A DNA stretch of 64,000 nucleotides from Kozakia baliensis (GCF_001787335.1 NZ_CP014674.1:1444501-1508500); one strand, 5' to 3'. Positions 23,869 to 37,197 are shown, numbered from the stretch's first letter. Numbers and translations: made by a program. The notes: generated by a model not told the origin, from the letters alone.

Positions 23869-25254
23869 ATGTCTTCGAGCGCACGCCCTCGTGGCCATGT
23901 TCTAACGAACTTCATCGCTATTATCGCAGCGACGGGCGGCCTCCTGTTCGGGTACGATACGGGAATCATTTCGGCCGCCCTGCTTCAATTAACCCGAGAT
24001 TTCCATCTCACCACATTGAGCGCGGAGGTCGTCACAGCCGCGATCATTGCAGGCGCGTTGGCGGGATGTATCATCGCCGCGCCGCTTTCGGACCGCTTTG
24101 GCCGTCGGCGTACCGTCATGACGGCAGCCGCGCTGTTTCTGATCGGCACCGTCATCGTTACGCTCGCCCATTCCGTTGCCGTGTTGGTGCTCGCGCGCCT
24201 CATCCTCGGGTTGGCGATCGGCGCGGCATCGCAAATCGTCCCGATTTATATTGCGGAAATTTCCCCGCCTGAACGTCGCGGCACGTTGGTGGTCGCTTTC
24301 CAATTGGCGGTCGTCATCGGTATCACCATCTCGTTCTTCACCGGCTATCTGCTGCGTGAAAGTTCGTGGCGGCTGATGTTCGGCCTGGGCATGATCCCGG
24401 CTTTGATCCTGTTCATCGGTATGGCCTTTCTGCCCAACAGCCCGCGCTGGACGGCCATGCAAGGCGAGATAGAAACCGCACGCTCTATTCTGCGCCGTGT
24501 TCGCCCAACCGACGCTAAAGCAGATCGCGAACTTCAGGAGATCATCGACGCACATGACGAACAAGCGCCGATCTCCGAATTGTTCAAACCCTGGGTGCGT
24601 CCAGCACTGGTGGCATCGGTCGGCATCGCGCTTTTGTGCCAACTGACGGGCATCAACGCCGTCATGTACTACGCGCCGACGATCTTCTCGAATGCCGGTT
24701 TCGGCGAAGGCGCTGCGTTGCTGACCTCCGTCGCCGTGGGCATCGCCATGACGCTCGCGACCCTGTTCGGCGGCTGGGCCGTTGACGCTTGGGGACGCCG
24801 CACGCTCATGCTGCGCTTGCTGCCTGGCGCGGTCATCTCTCTTATCGTGCTCGGCAGCATGTTCGCCATTGGCGCCACTCACGGCATCGGCGCGTGGATC
24901 ACCGTAATCGCCATCATCGGCTATACGGTATTCAACGTCGGCAGCCTTTCCGTCGCCGTGTGGCTTGTGGGTGCTGAAGTCTATCCGCTGTCCTGCCGTG
25001 GCAAAGGCATGAGCTTGGTGGCGGCGAGCCATTGGGGTGCGGATCTGATCATTTCGCTAACGACGCTGAGCCTCGTGAATGCGTTGGGGGCAGGCGGCAC
25101 GTTCTGGCTGTTCGCCGGCATCAACGCTTTGGCCTTCTTCTTCGTCCTGCGCTACGTGCCCGAAACGCGCGGTCGCTCTTTGGAGGAACTGGAAGCAAGC
25201 CTCAAAAACGGCACTTTCGCGCCAGCGGACCGCAAAGCCGTTAGCGCGGAATAA
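23869..25254 (+). CDS. sugar porter family MFS transporter
   Basis: A 461-residue, 12-helix transporter of the sugar porter family (GalP, AraE, XylE). It has GGLLFGYDTGIISAAL in helix 1, the loop DRFGRRRT between helices 2 and 3, PPERRGTLV after helix 4, a long central loop (about 205-245), QLTGINAVMYYAP in helix 7 and PETRGRSLEELE after helix 12. These are the family's fingerprints for proton-coupled hexose or pentose uptake, though the precise sugar cannot be read. It stands alone between purB and purC, with a 124-base upstream gap and a weak ribosome site. Confidence 0.9.
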   Translation: MSSSARPRGHVLTNFIAIIAATGGLLFGYDTGIISAALLQLTRDFHLTTLSAEVVTAAIIAGALAGCIIAAPLSDRFGRRRTVMTAAALFLIGTVIVTLAHSVAVLVLARLILGLAIGAASQIVPIYIAEISPPERRGTLVVAFQLAVVIGITISFFTGYLLRESSWRLMFGLGMIPALILFIGMAFLPNSPRWTAMQGEIETARSILRRVRPTDAKADRELQEIIDAHDEQAPISELFKPWVRPALVASVGIALLCQLTGINAVMYYAPTIFSNAGFGEGAALLTSVAVGIAMTLATLFGGWAVDAWGRRTLMLRLLPGAVISLIVLGSMFAIGATHGIGAWITVIAIIGYTVFNVGSLSVAVWLVGAEVYPLSCRGKGMSLVAASHWGADLIISLTTLSLVNALGAGGTFWLFAGINALAFFFVLRYVPETRGRSLEELEASLKNGTFAPADRKAVSAE

Positions 25255-25341
25255 CGCCTTAGCCGATCAATGGGTATGAACGACGGTGCGTCACTGCTAT
25301 ATGCAGCCGAAACGTCGTCCTTATGCTAGTGAAAGATCGTT

Positions 25342-26106
25342 ATGGCCCGCCGTCGCCAGCTCTATGAAGGAAAAGCTAAAATTCTGTTCGAGGGGCCCGA
25401 ACCTGGCACGCTCGTGCAGTATTTCAAGGACGATGCGTCCGCCGGAAATGGCGTCAAGAAAGGCGTCATTACCGGTAAGGGAGTGCTGAACAACCGGATC
25501 AGCGAATATCTCATGCTCAAACTGCATGATATCGGCATTCCAACGCATTTCGTACGTCGCCTCAACATGCGCGAGCAACTGATTCGCGAGGTGGAGATCA
25601 TTCCGCTGGAAGTCGTGATCCGCAACGTTGCCGCAGGGTCGATTTCCAAGCGCCTGGGCATTCCCGAAGGCACCCGTCTGCCGCGGTCGATCCTCGAATA
25701 TTACTACAAGAACGATGCTCTGAACGATCCGATGGTATCGGAAGAACACATCACCGCGTTCGACTGGGCCGCTCCGCAGGATCTGGACGACATCAACGCG
25801 CTGGCGTTGCGCACCAACGATTTTCTCTCTGGCATTTTCCAGGGTATCGGCATTCAACTTGTCGATTTCAAACTGGAATTCGGCCGCTTGTGGGAAGGCG
25901 AGGAAATGCGCATCGTCCTGGCCGACGAGATTTCACCGGATAATTGCCGTCTATGGGACGCCAAGACGAGCGAAAAGCTGGATAAAGACCGTTTCAGACG
26001 CGATATGGGTCGCGTTGAAGAAGCATATCAGGAAGTGGCGCGTCGCCTGGGAATCCTGCCGGAAGCAGGCAATGGCGACCTTAAAGGACCGGAGGTCATG
26101 CAATGA
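25342..26106 (+). CDS. purC: phosphoribosylaminoimidazole-succinocarboxamide synthase
   Basis: PurC joins aspartate to CAIR using ATP in purine synthesis. The 254 residues open with the family's [16 protein letters not shown] and contain [38 protein letters not shown] and [10 protein letters not shown]. It starts the cluster purC-purS-X-purQ-purL-bolA-grxD. Its stop overlaps the purS start by 4 bases (ATGA). Confidence 0.96.
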   Translation: MARRRQLYEGKAKILFEGPEPGTLVQYFKDDASAGNGVKKGVITGKGVLNNRISEYLMLKLHDIGIPTHFVRRLNMREQLIREVEIIPLEVVIRNVAAGSISKRLGIPEGTRLPRSILEYYYKNDALNDPMVSEEHITAFDWAAPQDLDDINALALRTNDFLSGIFQGIGIQLVDFKLEFGRLWEGEEMRIVLADEISPDNCRLWDAKTSEKLDKDRFRRDMGRVEEAYQEVARRLGILPEAGNGDLKGPEVMQ

Positions 26107-26345
26107 AGGTTCGTGTCAACGTCGTATTGAAGGAAGGCGTGCTCGACCCGCAGGGCAAAGCCATCGGTCACGCGCTGGACGTGCTGGGCTTTCACGGCCT
26201 GGGTGAAGTTCGCGTCGGCAAGACGATCGAAGTGGACGTCCCGACGGAAAACGAAGAGGCCGCCGTTGCCCAGGGCGAAGCCATGGCGCGCGCGCTGCTC
26301 GCCAATCTGGTTATCGAAGATTTCAGCGCCGAGGTGGTGGCATGA
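26103..26345 (+). CDS. purS: phosphoribosylformylglycinamidine synthase subunit PurS
   Basis: PurS is the small bridging subunit of the three-part FGAM synthase (PurS, PurQ, PurL), helping pass ammonia from PurQ to PurL. The 80 residues match the family: [19 protein letters not shown] and the [15 protein letters not shown] strand. It overlaps purC upstream by 4 bases and the Rap1a-like gene downstream by 4 bases. Confidence 0.95.
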   Translation: MKVRVNVVLKEGVLDPQGKAIGHALDVLGFHGLGEVRVGKTIEVDVPTENEEAAVAQGEAMARALLANLVIEDFSAEVVA

Positions 26346-26713
26346 TCCGTCGTCTTTCCCTGATCGCCGTTTTGGCCTGTTCTACATTCACCATTGCGCA
26401 CGCACAGCGTCTCTCCTCCATGCAAGCGGGCCGTTTCGGGCAAATTTGCTCCCGTCCAGCAGGCAAGGCGGTTTGTGATGCTTATATCGCAGGTGTTGCG
26501 GATGCTGGCGCGCTCTCTCGCCTCAATTCGAAAGGAGAGGGTGATGCCGACGCCGTTGCCGGTTTCTGCATCCCTGACAGCGAGACGACGGACGCCATGC
26601 GTAATCATGTCGTCTCTTGGCTCCGTGCTCATAAGGACGTGCTGAACCAGCCGGTCGGCAAGTCCGTCTTTGCTGCATTGCACGATTCTTACGCCTGCGG
26701 GGGCGGCAAATAA
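26342..26713 (+). CDS. secreted Rap1a/Tai-like protein inside the pur cluster
   Basis: A 123-residue protein with a Sec signal peptide ([19 protein letters not shown], cut near residue 21) and four cysteines at 36, 45, 76 and 119, spaced as in the Rap1a/Tai domain ([18 protein letters not shown]). Characterised members bind and neutralise type VI amidase effectors in the periplasm, but many others sit far from any secretion gene and have no known role. It is coupled on both sides: a 4-base overlap with purS and a 1-base overlap (TAATG) with purQ. It therefore lies between two subunits of one cytosolic enzyme. The family assignment is by pattern and not certain. Confidence 0.7.
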   Translation: MIRRLSLIAVLACSTFTIAHAQRLSSMQAGRFGQICSRPAGKAVCDAYIAGVADAGALSRLNSKGEGDADAVAGFCIPDSETTDAMRNHVVSWLRAHKDVLNQPVGKSVFAALHDSYACGGGK

Positions 26714-27414
26714 TGAAAGCGGGCGTTGTCGTCTTCCCAGGGACGAATCGAGAGCGCGATATGGTGCAGGCGTTGCGCCTTGTCAGCGGCAAGGAGCCTG
26801 CGCTGCTTTGGCATCGCGATACTTCCCTGCCTTCGCTTGATCTGATCGTCCTGCCAGGTGGTTTTAGCTTCGGCGATTATCTGCGCTCCGGCGCAATGGG
26901 CGCACATTCTCCCATCATGCGCGAGATCAAGACGTTTGCCGAACGCGGGGGCCATGTGCTGGGCGTCTGCAATGGCTTTCAAATCCTGACGGAGGCGCAT
27001 CTGCTACCCGGTGCGCTTTTGCGTAATGCGGGAATGCGCTTTTTGGCGCAGGATGGCTTTCTGCGCGTGGAAAACAACGCCACCGCTTTTACGCGCGGCT
27101 GGAAAGAAGGCGCCGTCTTCCGCGCGCCTCTGGCCCATGGCGACGGCAATTACACCGCGGCGCCGGAAGAGCTTGATCGTCTGGAGGATGAAGGACGCGT
27201 GGCGTTCCGCTATGCCAGCGCGGCGGGGCAGGTCGATGCCAATAATCGCCTAAGCAACCCCAATGGCAGCCAACGCTCCATCGCCGGTGTGTTGAGCGCC
27301 AATAAGCGCGTTTGCGGCCTAATGCCCCACCCGGAAAACCTCGTTGATCCCGATCTGGGCGCGACCGATGGCGTGCCTCTATTCACCGGTCTGCTGGAGA
27401 GTTTGGTCGCATGA
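26713..27414 (+). CDS. purQ: phosphoribosylformylglycinamidine synthase subunit PurQ
   Basis: PurQ is the glutaminase subunit of FGAM synthase. The 233 residues are a class I amidotransferase: [16 protein letters not shown], nucleophile Cys86 in GVCNGFQIL, and the His-Glu pair in GLMPHPEN. It overlaps purL by 4 bases and the preceding Rap1a-like gene by 1 base, so expression of the three-subunit enzyme passes through that gene. Confidence 0.96.
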   Translation: MKAGVVVFPGTNRERDMVQALRLVSGKEPALLWHRDTSLPSLDLIVLPGGFSFGDYLRSGAMGAHSPIMREIKTFAERGGHVLGVCNGFQILTEAHLLPGALLRNAGMRFLAQDGFLRVENNATAFTRGWKEGAVFRAPLAHGDGNYTAAPEELDRLEDEGRVAFRYASAAGQVDANNRLSNPNGSQRSIAGVLSANKRVCGLMPHPENLVDPDLGATDGVPLFTGLLESLVA

Positions 27415-29609
27415 GCATGACCGTCGATGCCGCATTGGCGAAACGTTTCGGCCTGACCGCCGAAGAGTATGATAAAGTCCTGGCCATCATGGGCCGCACG
27501 CCGAGCCTGACGGAGCTTGGCATCTTTTCCGTGATGTGGTCGGAGCATTGCTCCTACAAATCCTCCCGCGTCCATCTCAAGACGCTGCCGACCAAAGCGC
27601 CATGGGTTATCCATGGCCCTGGCGAGAATGCGGGCGTGGTCGATATCGGGGACGGGCTGGCGGCCATCTTCAAGATGGAAAGCCACAATCACCCTTCCTT
27701 TATCGAACCGTATCAAGGCGCAGCCACCGGCGTCGGTGGCATCCTGCGTGATGTCTTCACCATGGGCGCGCGCCCCGTCGCCAATCTCAACGCGCTGCGC
27801 TTCGGCAATCCGAAGCTGCCGGTCACCCAGCGCGTCATTGATGGCGTCGTGCGCGGCATCGGCGGCTACGGTAACTGCGTCGGCGTGCCTACGGTCGGCG
27901 GAGAAGTGAATTTTCATTCGTCCTATGACGGCAATCCGCTCGTAAACGCCATGACGGTCGGCGTCGCGCGTCAGGATCGGATTTTCCTCTCCGCCGCGGC
28001 AGGCGTTGGCAATCCGGTCGTCTATGTCGGCTCCAAGACAGGACGCGACGGCATCCACGGCGCAACCATGTCCTCGGCGGAGTTTGACGAGCACGCTGCT
28101 TCCAAACGCCCAACGGTCCAGGTCGGCGATCCGTTTACGGAAAAGCTGCTGATCGAAGCTTGTCTGGAACTGATGGCGACGGATGCAATCGTTGCTATTC
28201 AGGATATGGGCGCGGCCGGTTTAACTTCCTCGGCCGTGGAAATGGCCGGGAAGGGCGGTGTTGGCATCGAACTCGACCTCGATCGGGTGCCGCAACGCGA
28301 AACCGGCATGACCGCCTATGAAATGATGTTGTCCGAAAGCCAGGAGCGCATGCTCATGGTGCTCAAGCCGGAACGCACGGAAGTCGCGCGCGCCATCTTC
28401 GAGAAATGGGAGTTGGATTTCGCCATCGTCGGCCATCTGACCGATACCGCGCGCATCACCATCAAGCATCAGGGCCAGACCGAAGCAGACATCCCGCTTG
28501 CCCCCCTGGCGGATGAAGCCCCGCTTTATCACCGCCCGATGACGCATGCGAAGCCGCCTGCGCGTCTTGGCCCCGTCGCCGATCCTGAAGGGATCGAGCA
28601 CGCGCTTCTGCATCTGCTGGCCAGCCCCGATCTCGCGTCGCGCGCTTGGATCTGGAACCAATACGATAGCGGCGTTGGCGGGCAAACGGCGCGTCGCCCC
28701 GGCACGGCAGACGCTGCTCTGGTGCGCGTCGAAGGCACCAAGCGCGGCTTGGCTGTCACGACGGATTGCACACCACGCTACTGCCAGGCCGATGCGCGCA
28801 TGGGCGGCGCTCAGGCTGTAGCGGAAGCATGGCGCAACATCACCGCAACAGGCGCCAAGCCTTTGGCAGTGACGGATAATCTGAATTTCGGCAATCCTGA
28901 GAAGCCGGAAATCATGGGGCAGTTCGCCGATGCGATCAAAGGCATGGGCGAAGCCTGCCGCGCATTGGATTTCCCCGTGGTAAGCGGCAACGTGTCGCTC
29001 TACAACCAGACCTCCCATCCAAACGGATTGAGTGTTTCCATTCTGCCGACGCCCGCCATTGGCGGTTTGGGCGTGATTGAAGACATTACCAAGGCTGTCG
29101 GTTACGGCATGCCGGATCAATCCGAACTCGTTCTTATCGGCGAGATTCGGGGTGAACTTGGCCAGTCGCTTTGGCTGCGTGAAATTTGCCATCGCGAAGA
29201 AGGTGCGCCACCGGTGGTGGATCTCGTGGCGGAACGCCGCAACGGCGATTTCGTGCGTGAGCATATCCAATCCGGCGCGATTACAGCCTGCCACGATATT
29301 GCCGATGGCGGGTTGCTGATTGCCGTAGCCGAAATGGTCATGGCGAGCGGCGTAGGCTGCGAACTTCTCGCGCCTAAACATGGCATCAGTCTGCACGCCT
29401 ATTATTTCGGCGAGGACCAAGCTTGCTATATCGCAGCGACGAATGATGCGGCGGCTCTTATCGAAGCCGCAGAGAAAGCCCATGTGCCAGCACGCCGCCT
29501 GGGCCGCACGGGAGGCGATCACCTCAAGCTGGCCGATGGCGTTTCGCTTTCCGCGCAACGTCTGCGGGACGTGAACGAGGCTTTCTTCCCTCAATTGATG
29601 GAACGTTAA
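27411..29609 (+). CDS. purL: phosphoribosylformylglycinamidine synthase subunit PurL
   Basis: PurL is the synthetase subunit that turns FGAR into FGAM with ATP. At 732 residues it is the small type that needs PurS and PurQ. Motifs include [52 protein letters not shown] and the second-half YNQTSHPNG. It ends 3 bases before bolA. Confidence 0.96.
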   Translation: MSMTVDAALAKRFGLTAEEYDKVLAIMGRTPSLTELGIFSVMWSEHCSYKSSRVHLKTLPTKAPWVIHGPGENAGVVDIGDGLAAIFKMESHNHPSFIEPYQGAATGVGGILRDVFTMGARPVANLNALRFGNPKLPVTQRVIDGVVRGIGGYGNCVGVPTVGGEVNFHSSYDGNPLVNAMTVGVARQDRIFLSAAAGVGNPVVYVGSKTGRDGIHGATMSSAEFDEHAASKRPTVQVGDPFTEKLLIEACLELMATDAIVAIQDMGAAGLTSSAVEMAGKGGVGIELDLDRVPQRETGMTAYEMMLSESQERMLMVLKPERTEVARAIFEKWELDFAIVGHLTDTARITIKHQGQTEADIPLAPLADEAPLYHRPMTHAKPPARLGPVADPEGIEHALLHLLASPDLASRAWIWNQYDSGVGGQTARRPGTADAALVRVEGTKRGLAVTTDCTPRYCQADARMGGAQAVAEAWRNITATGAKPLAVTDNLNFGNPEKPEIMGQFADAIKGMGEACRALDFPVVSGNVSLYNQTSHPNGLSVSILPTPAIGGLGVIEDITKAVGYGMPDQSELVLIGEIRGELGQSLWLREICHREEGAPPVVDLVAERRNGDFVREHIQSGAITACHDIADGGLLIAVAEMVMASGVGCELLAPKHGISLHAYYFGEDQACYIAATNDAAALIEAAEKAHVPARRLGRTGGDHLKLADGVSLSAQRLRDVNEAFFPQLMER

Positions 29610-29612
29610 ATC

Positions 29613-29843
29613 ATGCCGATGACTGCAGGCGAAATCGAACGCACAATTAAGGCCGCGCTTCCTGACGCGAACATCACTATCGAAGATCTCGCAGGTGATG
29701 GCGATCACTATGCCTGCACCGTCACGAGCGAGGCGTTTCACGGTCTGACGCGGGTGCGTCAACATAAACTTGTCTATGATGCTTTCGGCGACCGGATGGG
29801 CACCGAATTGCATGCAATGGCTTTAAAAACACAGACCCCCTGA
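29613..29843 (+). CDS. BolA family protein
   Basis: A 76-residue single BolA domain (IKAALPDANITIEDLAGDGDHYACTV, then LTRVRQHKLVYDAF). Proteins of this kind partner with CGFS monothiol glutaredoxins to carry [2Fe-2S] clusters, and such a glutaredoxin is the next gene, 60 bases on. The pair attached to the pur cluster is common in alphaproteobacteria. The conserved histidine in RQHKLVY would be the cluster ligand. Confidence 0.92.
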   Translation: MPMTAGEIERTIKAALPDANITIEDLAGDGDHYACTVTSEAFHGLTRVRQHKLVYDAFGDRMGTELHAMALKTQTP

Positions 29844-29903
29844 CAATAAGGGTCAAGCAGGTCCATATTGTCTGCTAGCCCTTGAACGCGGAGGAAAATA
29901 TTT

Positions 29904-30239
29904 ATGTCACAGTCGATCTCTCAGCATATTCAGCATCAAATCGATACGCATCCTGTCATGCTCTTCATGAAGGGCGACAAGCTTTTCCCGCAATGCGGTT
30001 TCTCCGCACGCGTCGTGCAGATTCTCAATCATCTGGGCGTCGATTTTGAAACCGAGAATGTGCTTGCCAGCGCGGAATTGCGCCAAGGCATTAAGGATTT
30101 CTCGCAGTGGCCGACCGTGCCGCAGCTTTATGTCAAAGGTGAATTCATCGGCGGGTGCGACATCGTGACCGACATGTATCAGAGCGGCGAACTCGAATCG
30201 CTTTTGACCGAAAAGGGCATTGCCAAAAAGGTCGCTTGA
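29904..30239 (+). CDS. grxD: monothiol glutaredoxin, CGFS type
   Basis: A 111-residue Grx4-type protein that binds a glutathione-ligated [2Fe-2S] cluster and passes it on, in partnership with BolA. The active cysteine is Cys31 in PQCGFSARVVQ. WPTVPQLYVKGEFIGGCDI is the glutathione-binding region. A clear ribosome site (GGAGGA) precedes the ATG. A hairpin that may end the unit lies just downstream. Confidence 0.95.
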   Translation: MSQSISQHIQHQIDTHPVMLFMKGDKLFPQCGFSARVVQILNHLGVDFETENVLASAELRQGIKDFSQWPTVPQLYVKGEFIGGCDIVTDMYQSGELESLLTEKGIAKKVA

Positions 30240-30250
30240 ACGCCATCTTC

Positions 30251-30278
30251 TGCCCTGATTTCGACAAGAAACAGGGCA
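30251..30278 (+). terminator. possible terminator after grxD
   Basis: A 7-bp stem (TGCCCTG with CAGGGCA) around a 14-base loop, followed by a T-rich but interrupted tract (TTGCCTTCCTTTTGCC). It sits 12 bases after the grxD stop. The long loop and broken T-run make it a weak candidate. Confidence 0.35.
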
Positions 30279-30414
30279 GTTGCCTTCCTTTTGCCTCAAA
30301 CTGAGTTATTTTTACAACAGTCCATACAAAACTAAAAAATAACTTTGGGCGGCTCTTGTTGCCTTGAAGGAACACCGCTTAGCATCCCTTCAGATCGAAA
30401 CAGGGAAAATTGCG

Positions 30415-30726
30415 ATGCGGCGTCAACTGGGATTTAAGTTAACCGGCACGGTTCTGCTGGCAGGTTTGGGATTTAGCAGCCAAGCACATGCCGCACGCGT
30501 TATTAGCGATTATGAAGCCAGCAAGCTTACTTTAGACGCTCTAACGGCCACTCCGGTTTATCATCGCCCTGTTGTTCGTCACGTAGCTTACCGCCACGCT
30601 GCTACCCATCACGACATTTATGCCATGAACCGTAGCCACGGCCTTTCCCGTCATGCTCTGGTCCATACGGTTGTCTACCATCCGCATACGAGCCTGGCGC
30701 ATCACTACAACCGCCGTCGCGGCTAA
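30415..30726 (+). CDS. small secreted His-rich protein
   Basis: No family recognised. The 103-residue product has a Sec signal (RRQLGFKLTGTVLLAGLGF...QAHA, likely cut near residue 27), then a mature part of about 75 residues with many histidines and tyrosines (YHRPVVRHVAYRHAATHHD) that is strongly basic. It could bind metal or the cell surface; nothing supports either directly. AGGGA lies 9 bases before the ATG at 30415. It is converging with yraN, only 7 bases apart. Confidence 0.65.
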   Translation: MRRQLGFKLTGTVLLAGLGFSSQAHAARVISDYEASKLTLDALTATPVYHRPVVRHVAYRHAATHHDIYAMNRSHGLSRHALVHTVVYHPHTSLAHHYNRRRG

Positions 30727-30733
30727 TATCCGC

Positions 30734-33560
<2,827 letters not shown>

Positions 33561-33683
33561 ATAGTCATCCTTAAACATCAATGCCGCGACGCAATCTCTT
33601 TGCGAGTCCGGCTATTCTGCGATATTGCCCCAACCGATACGACATTTTCGGCCGCCGCGCGCCCCTTAGGAGACAGGAATCCG

Positions 33684-34991
33684 ATGACGGATCTCAACAG
33701 CCAGCCCGATCTGCACCGTTTTTTCCATGGCGAGCTTCGCCAGGCCGATGCGGAAGTCGCTGAAATCCTCAATGATGAACTCCACCGCCAACAAGACGGC
33801 ATCGAACTCATCGCGTCGGAAAACATTACATCCTTCGCGGTGTTAGAAGCTCAGGGGTCCGTCCTCACCAACAAATATGCCGAAGGCCTGCCAGGCAAGC
33901 GCTATTACGGCGGCTGCGTGGATGTCGATCGCGTCGAAATCCTTGCCATCGAGCGCGTGAAGAAAATTTTTGGCGCGGCATTCGCCAATGTGCAGCCGCA
34001 CTCAGGCGCGAACGCCAACCAGGCGGCCTTTATGGCGCTCGGCAAACCCGGCGATACAGTGCTGGGCATGAGCCTGGCCGCTGGTGGCCATCTCACGCAT
34101 GGCGCTGCCCCGAACTATTCCGGCAAATGGTTCCATGCCGTGCAGTATGGCGTCCGCGCGGAAGACGGCTATCTCGATTACGAGGAAATGGAACGTCTGG
34201 CGCGCGAGCATAAGCCCCGCATCATCGTCGCGGGCGGTTCCGCCTATCCGCGTGAGATCGATTTCGCGCGCTTTCGCCGCATCGCCGATGAAGTCGGCGC
34301 GTCTTTGATGGTTGACATGGCCCATTTCGCCGGTTTGGTGGCGGCCGGGCTTTACCCCAACCCAATGCCGCATGCGCACATTGTCACTAGCACCACGCAC
34401 AAAACACTGCGCGGACCACGTGGTGGCGTCGTGCTGACCAACGACTCGGAATTGGCCAAAAAAGTCAATTCTGCCGTTTTCCCCGGCCTGCAGGGCGGTC
34501 CGCTGATGCATGTCATCGCCGGTAAAGCCGTCGCTTTCGGTGAGGCGCTGACCTCTGCGTTCCAGACCTATCAGAAAGCGGTGTTCGACAATGCGCGCGC
34601 ACTGGCGGACGAACTGAAAAATCGTGGCTTCGACATCGTCACCGGCGGCACCGATTGCCATCTTATTCTGGTCGATCTGCGCCCGAAGAAAGTCACGGGG
34701 AAAGTCGCTGAAGCGGCGCTGGAGCGCGCTGGCATCACGGCGAATAAAAACGCCATTCCGTTCGATCCGGAGAAGCCTTTCGTCACCTCCGGCATCCGCC
34801 TCGGCAGCCCTGCTGCAACGACGCGCGGCTTCGGCGAAGAGGAGTTCCGCATGGTTGGACGCATGATCGACGAAGTGCTGAGCGCATTCGGTACCGATCA
34901 GCAGGACGCCGTCGAACAACGCGTGCATGAGGAAGTCAAAACCCTATGCCGCCGCTTCCCGATCTACAGCGTCGCCTATCCCGGCGCCTGA
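33684..34991 (+). CDS. glyA: serine hydroxymethyltransferase
   Basis: GlyA transfers the serine hydroxymethyl group to tetrahydrofolate, giving glycine and one-carbon units (used by the pur genes upstream). The 435 residues have the PLP lysine Lys240 in [13 protein letters not shown], plus [26 protein letters not shown] and [13 protein letters not shown]. The ATG at 33684 has TTAGGAG upstream; the frame open from 33513 adds no family sequence. The 3' end overlaps the converging aspartoacylase-like gene by 16 bases. Confidence 0.96.
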   Translation: MTDLNSQPDLHRFFHGELRQADAEVAEILNDELHRQQDGIELIASENITSFAVLEAQGSVLTNKYAEGLPGKRYYGGCVDVDRVEILAIERVKKIFGAAFANVQPHSGANANQAAFMALGKPGDTVLGMSLAAGGHLTHGAAPNYSGKWFHAVQYGVRAEDGYLDYEEMERLAREHKPRIIVAGGSAYPREIDFARFRRIADEVGASLMVDMAHFAGLVAAGLYPNPMPHAHIVTSTTHKTLRGPRGGVVLTNDSELAKKVNSAVFPGLQGGPLMHVIAGKAVAFGEALTSAFQTYQKAVFDNARALADELKNRGFDIVTGGTDCHLILVDLRPKKVTGKVAEAALERAGITANKNAIPFDPEKPFVTSGIRLGSPAATTRGFGEEEFRMVGRMIDEVLSAFGTDQQDAVEQRVHEEVKTLCRRFPIYSVAYPGA

Positions 34992-36025
34992 TCGTTTCGC
35001 AGAAGTTGCGCCAAACGCACGGCGAGTTGTCCTCGCCGTGCGTGCAGGTTGGGCATGACCAAAAGGCAGCGATCGTAAGGGGTGCAAATCTCGTCTTCGC
35101 CATCCTGCGCGATGATCGTGCCAGCACGGTGAATGACTTCCCCACCCCGGTAGGGATGCCGGAACGTAAAGCCCGCGCTCCGCGCCATAACATTATCCGT
35201 CACGATGGCCTGTTCCAGCCCTTGCGCGCCCGCAATATCGTCAGAAAAATGGATCGTCTCCGCCTGTTCGATCAGGCGGCGTGCTACCTTCAAGCTAGTG
35301 TCGGTGGTTTCGCTGCGCCAATGCTGACCAGCTTCCAATAAAACACTTCTTGCTGGGCCACTCTCCGACAAAAAAACGGATTGTTCGATTAAACGCGCAC
35401 CGCCGAGATGCCCCAAATCGGTCAACATCAACCGTGGGGTGCCGAGATGTCCTGCCAGCGCCATGGCGAGCGCCTGGGAACGTTGCGTGACTGGCGAGAT
35501 CAGTAACGGCTCCGATTCCCAAAGCATGGAATGCAGATCGAGCAATAGGTCGGCGCTTTGAATGACCGGAAGAAGTTCTCGCGCTCGTGTCAGTTCGACG
35601 CTATTTTGTGTGCTGTTAAGGCGCCCAGGGTCCCAAAGCCGGTTCATATCTTCATCGACGAAGCGCGCTGCAGTAGGGTTGTCGGCATCGAAACGGCGAT
35701 AAGCGTCTAAATTAGCGAAAACGACACTGACGGCGCCGCTTTTCGGTTGAATGCCTTCGCGAAGCAAGCGGTCCAGCGCGGCGGCTCCGGCATATTCGTT
35801 GCCATGAATAAGCGATACCAACACAACGTGAGGACCGCTCCGGCGCGCTTTAATATGCATGACGCCACGGATGCCGTTATTGCCTTCGATCCAATCCGAA
35901 AGATCGGGCGGTGCGATCTGGACATCGAACCGGGGCAGGGCGCGTGGCAGCAGTAAGCTATTGGAGAGGCGGCGACGCCTGACGCGAATCGGATGATGAT
36001 CGCGGGGCGATGCGCCACAACTCAT
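34976..36025 (-). CDS. succinylglutamate desuccinylase/aspartoacylase family protein
   Basis: A 349-residue zinc carboxypeptidase-fold (M14-like) deacylase. Metal ligands are visible as His and Glu in LIHGNEYAG and His in LLDLHSM, with [13 protein letters not shown]...VDEDMNRLW between. Members remove acyl groups from amino acids, but the exact substrate cannot be read. The start overlaps the argE stop in ATGA, so both deacylases are probably made together; a related acyl-amino acid substrate is a fair guess. A longer frame to 36100 lies inside argE and is not preferred. Confidence 0.85.
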   Translation of the reverse strand: MSCGASPRDHHPIRVRRRRLSNSLLLPRALPRFDVQIAPPDLSDWIEGNNGIRGVMHIKARRSGPHVVLVSLIHGNEYAGAAALDRLLREGIQPKSGAVSVVFANLDAYRRFDADNPTAARFVDEDMNRLWDPGRLNSTQNSVELTRARELLPVIQSADLLLDLHSMLWESEPLLISPVTQRSQALAMALAGHLGTPRLMLTDLGHLGGARLIEQSVFLSESGPARSVLLEAGQHWRSETTDTSLKVARRLIEQAETIHFSDDIAGAQGLEQAIVTDNVMARSAGFTFRHPYRGGEVIHRAGTIIAQDGEDEICTPYDRCLLVMPNLHARRGQLAVRLAQLLRNDQAPG

Positions 36026-37197
36026 GACAAAACGCAGATCCGCCGCACCATTTCCTGCAAGAAATCGTCGCAGCGTTCGAGTTGAGAGGTGGCGATCCAT
36101 TCATCCGGCTTGTGCGCCTGAGCGATATCGCCTGGCCCGCAGACAATGGAAGCCATGCCTGCTTGCTGATAAATGCCCGCTTCAGTGCCGTAGGACACAA
36201 ACCCTGCCTGATTGCTTCCCGTCACTTGCCTCACGAGTTCGGTCAAGGGGTGATCTTGCGACAGAGCCAACGGCGGCAAATCGACGAGCGGCTCGTAGAA
36301 GAAGCCGCATTCCGGTCCATGTTGGCGCAATGCCTCGTCAAACGGCTCGAAGAAATGCTGAAGTCGCGCCAATTCTTGGGAAGCTTTATCTCCTGGCACG
36401 CAACGCCACTCTACGTCGAAGGACGCCTTTTCCGGCACGATATTGAGGATTGCTCCGCCAGACGCCAGCCCAGCCTGCATGGTGGTGTAAGGTGGAGAGA
36501 AACCATCGACCCGCAGCCCCTCGCGCGCGAAACGCTCCGCTTCATCGGCTACGATGGCGATAGCGCGCCCCATGGCATGAACGGCATTCGCACCTTGTTC
36601 AGGGTGCGATGAGTGCGCCGCACGCCCGACGATATTGACCCGCAACGCCAATCGGCCTTTGTGCGCGATGACAGGCGTCATCATCGTCGGTTCGCCCACG
36701 ACGCATAATTCGGGCCGCAAACCGCGCCCGATAATATCGTCCATCAGATAGCGTGCGCCGTTGCAGGTAATCTCTTCGTCGAAAGTGATGAGGAGATGGA
36801 CAGGCTTATCGAGCCTTTGCCGACGCCAGCGCGGAATGGCCGCCAGCATCGCGGCGACAAAGCCTTTCATATCCGCGGCACCACGACCGTAGAGCTTGCC
36901 GTCCTGTTCCCGTAAAGTGAATGGATCGCTCGACCAGTTCTGTCCATCTACCGGCACGCAATCGACATGTCCAGAAAATGCAAGGCCACCAGCGCCTTGC
37001 GTTCCAAGAATGGCATGAAGATTCCATTTGCCATCCTCCGGTCCCCGGCTGAGCGTGAAGGGCACGCCGTGCGCTTTAAGATAGTCCCCGATCCATTCGA
37101 TAAGCGGCGCATTAGGATGGCGGCTGGTGGTGTCGAACGACACCAACTTTCGCAAAATTTCGATCGTCGAAGCGACAGGCTGGGCGGGTTGGTTCAT
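36022..37197 (-). CDS. argE: acetylornithine deacetylase (M20 family)
   Basis: ArgE hydrolyses N-acetylornithine to ornithine and acetate. The 391 residues have the M20 zinc motifs: His77 in FSGHVDCVPV, Asp109 in GRGAADMKGF, and the Glu pair in FDEEITCNGA. The dimerisation domain follows (KGRLALRVNIVGRAAHSSHP). Length and motifs fit the ArgE type better than DapE, but other M20 amidases remain possible. The start is the ATG at 37197; a GTG six bases earlier is an alternative, and neither has a strong ribosome site. Confidence 0.88.
   Translation of the reverse strand: MNQPAQPVASTIEILRKLVSFDTTSRHPNAPLIEWIGDYLKAHGVPFTLSRGPEDGKWNLHAILGTQGAGGLAFSGHVDCVPVDGQNWSSDPFTLREQDGKLYGRGAADMKGFVAAMLAAIPRWRRQRLDKPVHLLITFDEEITCNGARYLMDDIIGRGLRPELCVVGEPTMMTPVIAHKGRLALRVNIVGRAAHSSHPEQGANAVHAMGRAIAIVADEAERFAREGLRVDGFSPPYTTMQAGLASGGAILNIVPEKASFDVEWRCVPGDKASQELARLQHFFEPFDEALRQHGPECGFFYEPLVDLPPLALSQDHPLTELVRQVTGSNQAGFVSYGTEAGIYQQAGMASIVCGPGDIAQAHKPDEWIATSQLERCDDFLQEMVRRICVLS

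Noticed and set aside
23989-25032. A 347-codon minus-strand frame opposite the sugar transporter
   Set aside because: The plus-strand protein has every sugar-porter motif; the antisense frame is low-complexity, rich in charged residues, with no ribosome site.
28221-29813. A 530-codon open frame on the minus strand opposite purL
   Set aside because: It is fully antisense to a purL gene with all family motifs intact and shows no recognisable protein motif. Such long antisense frames are common in GC-rich coding DNA.
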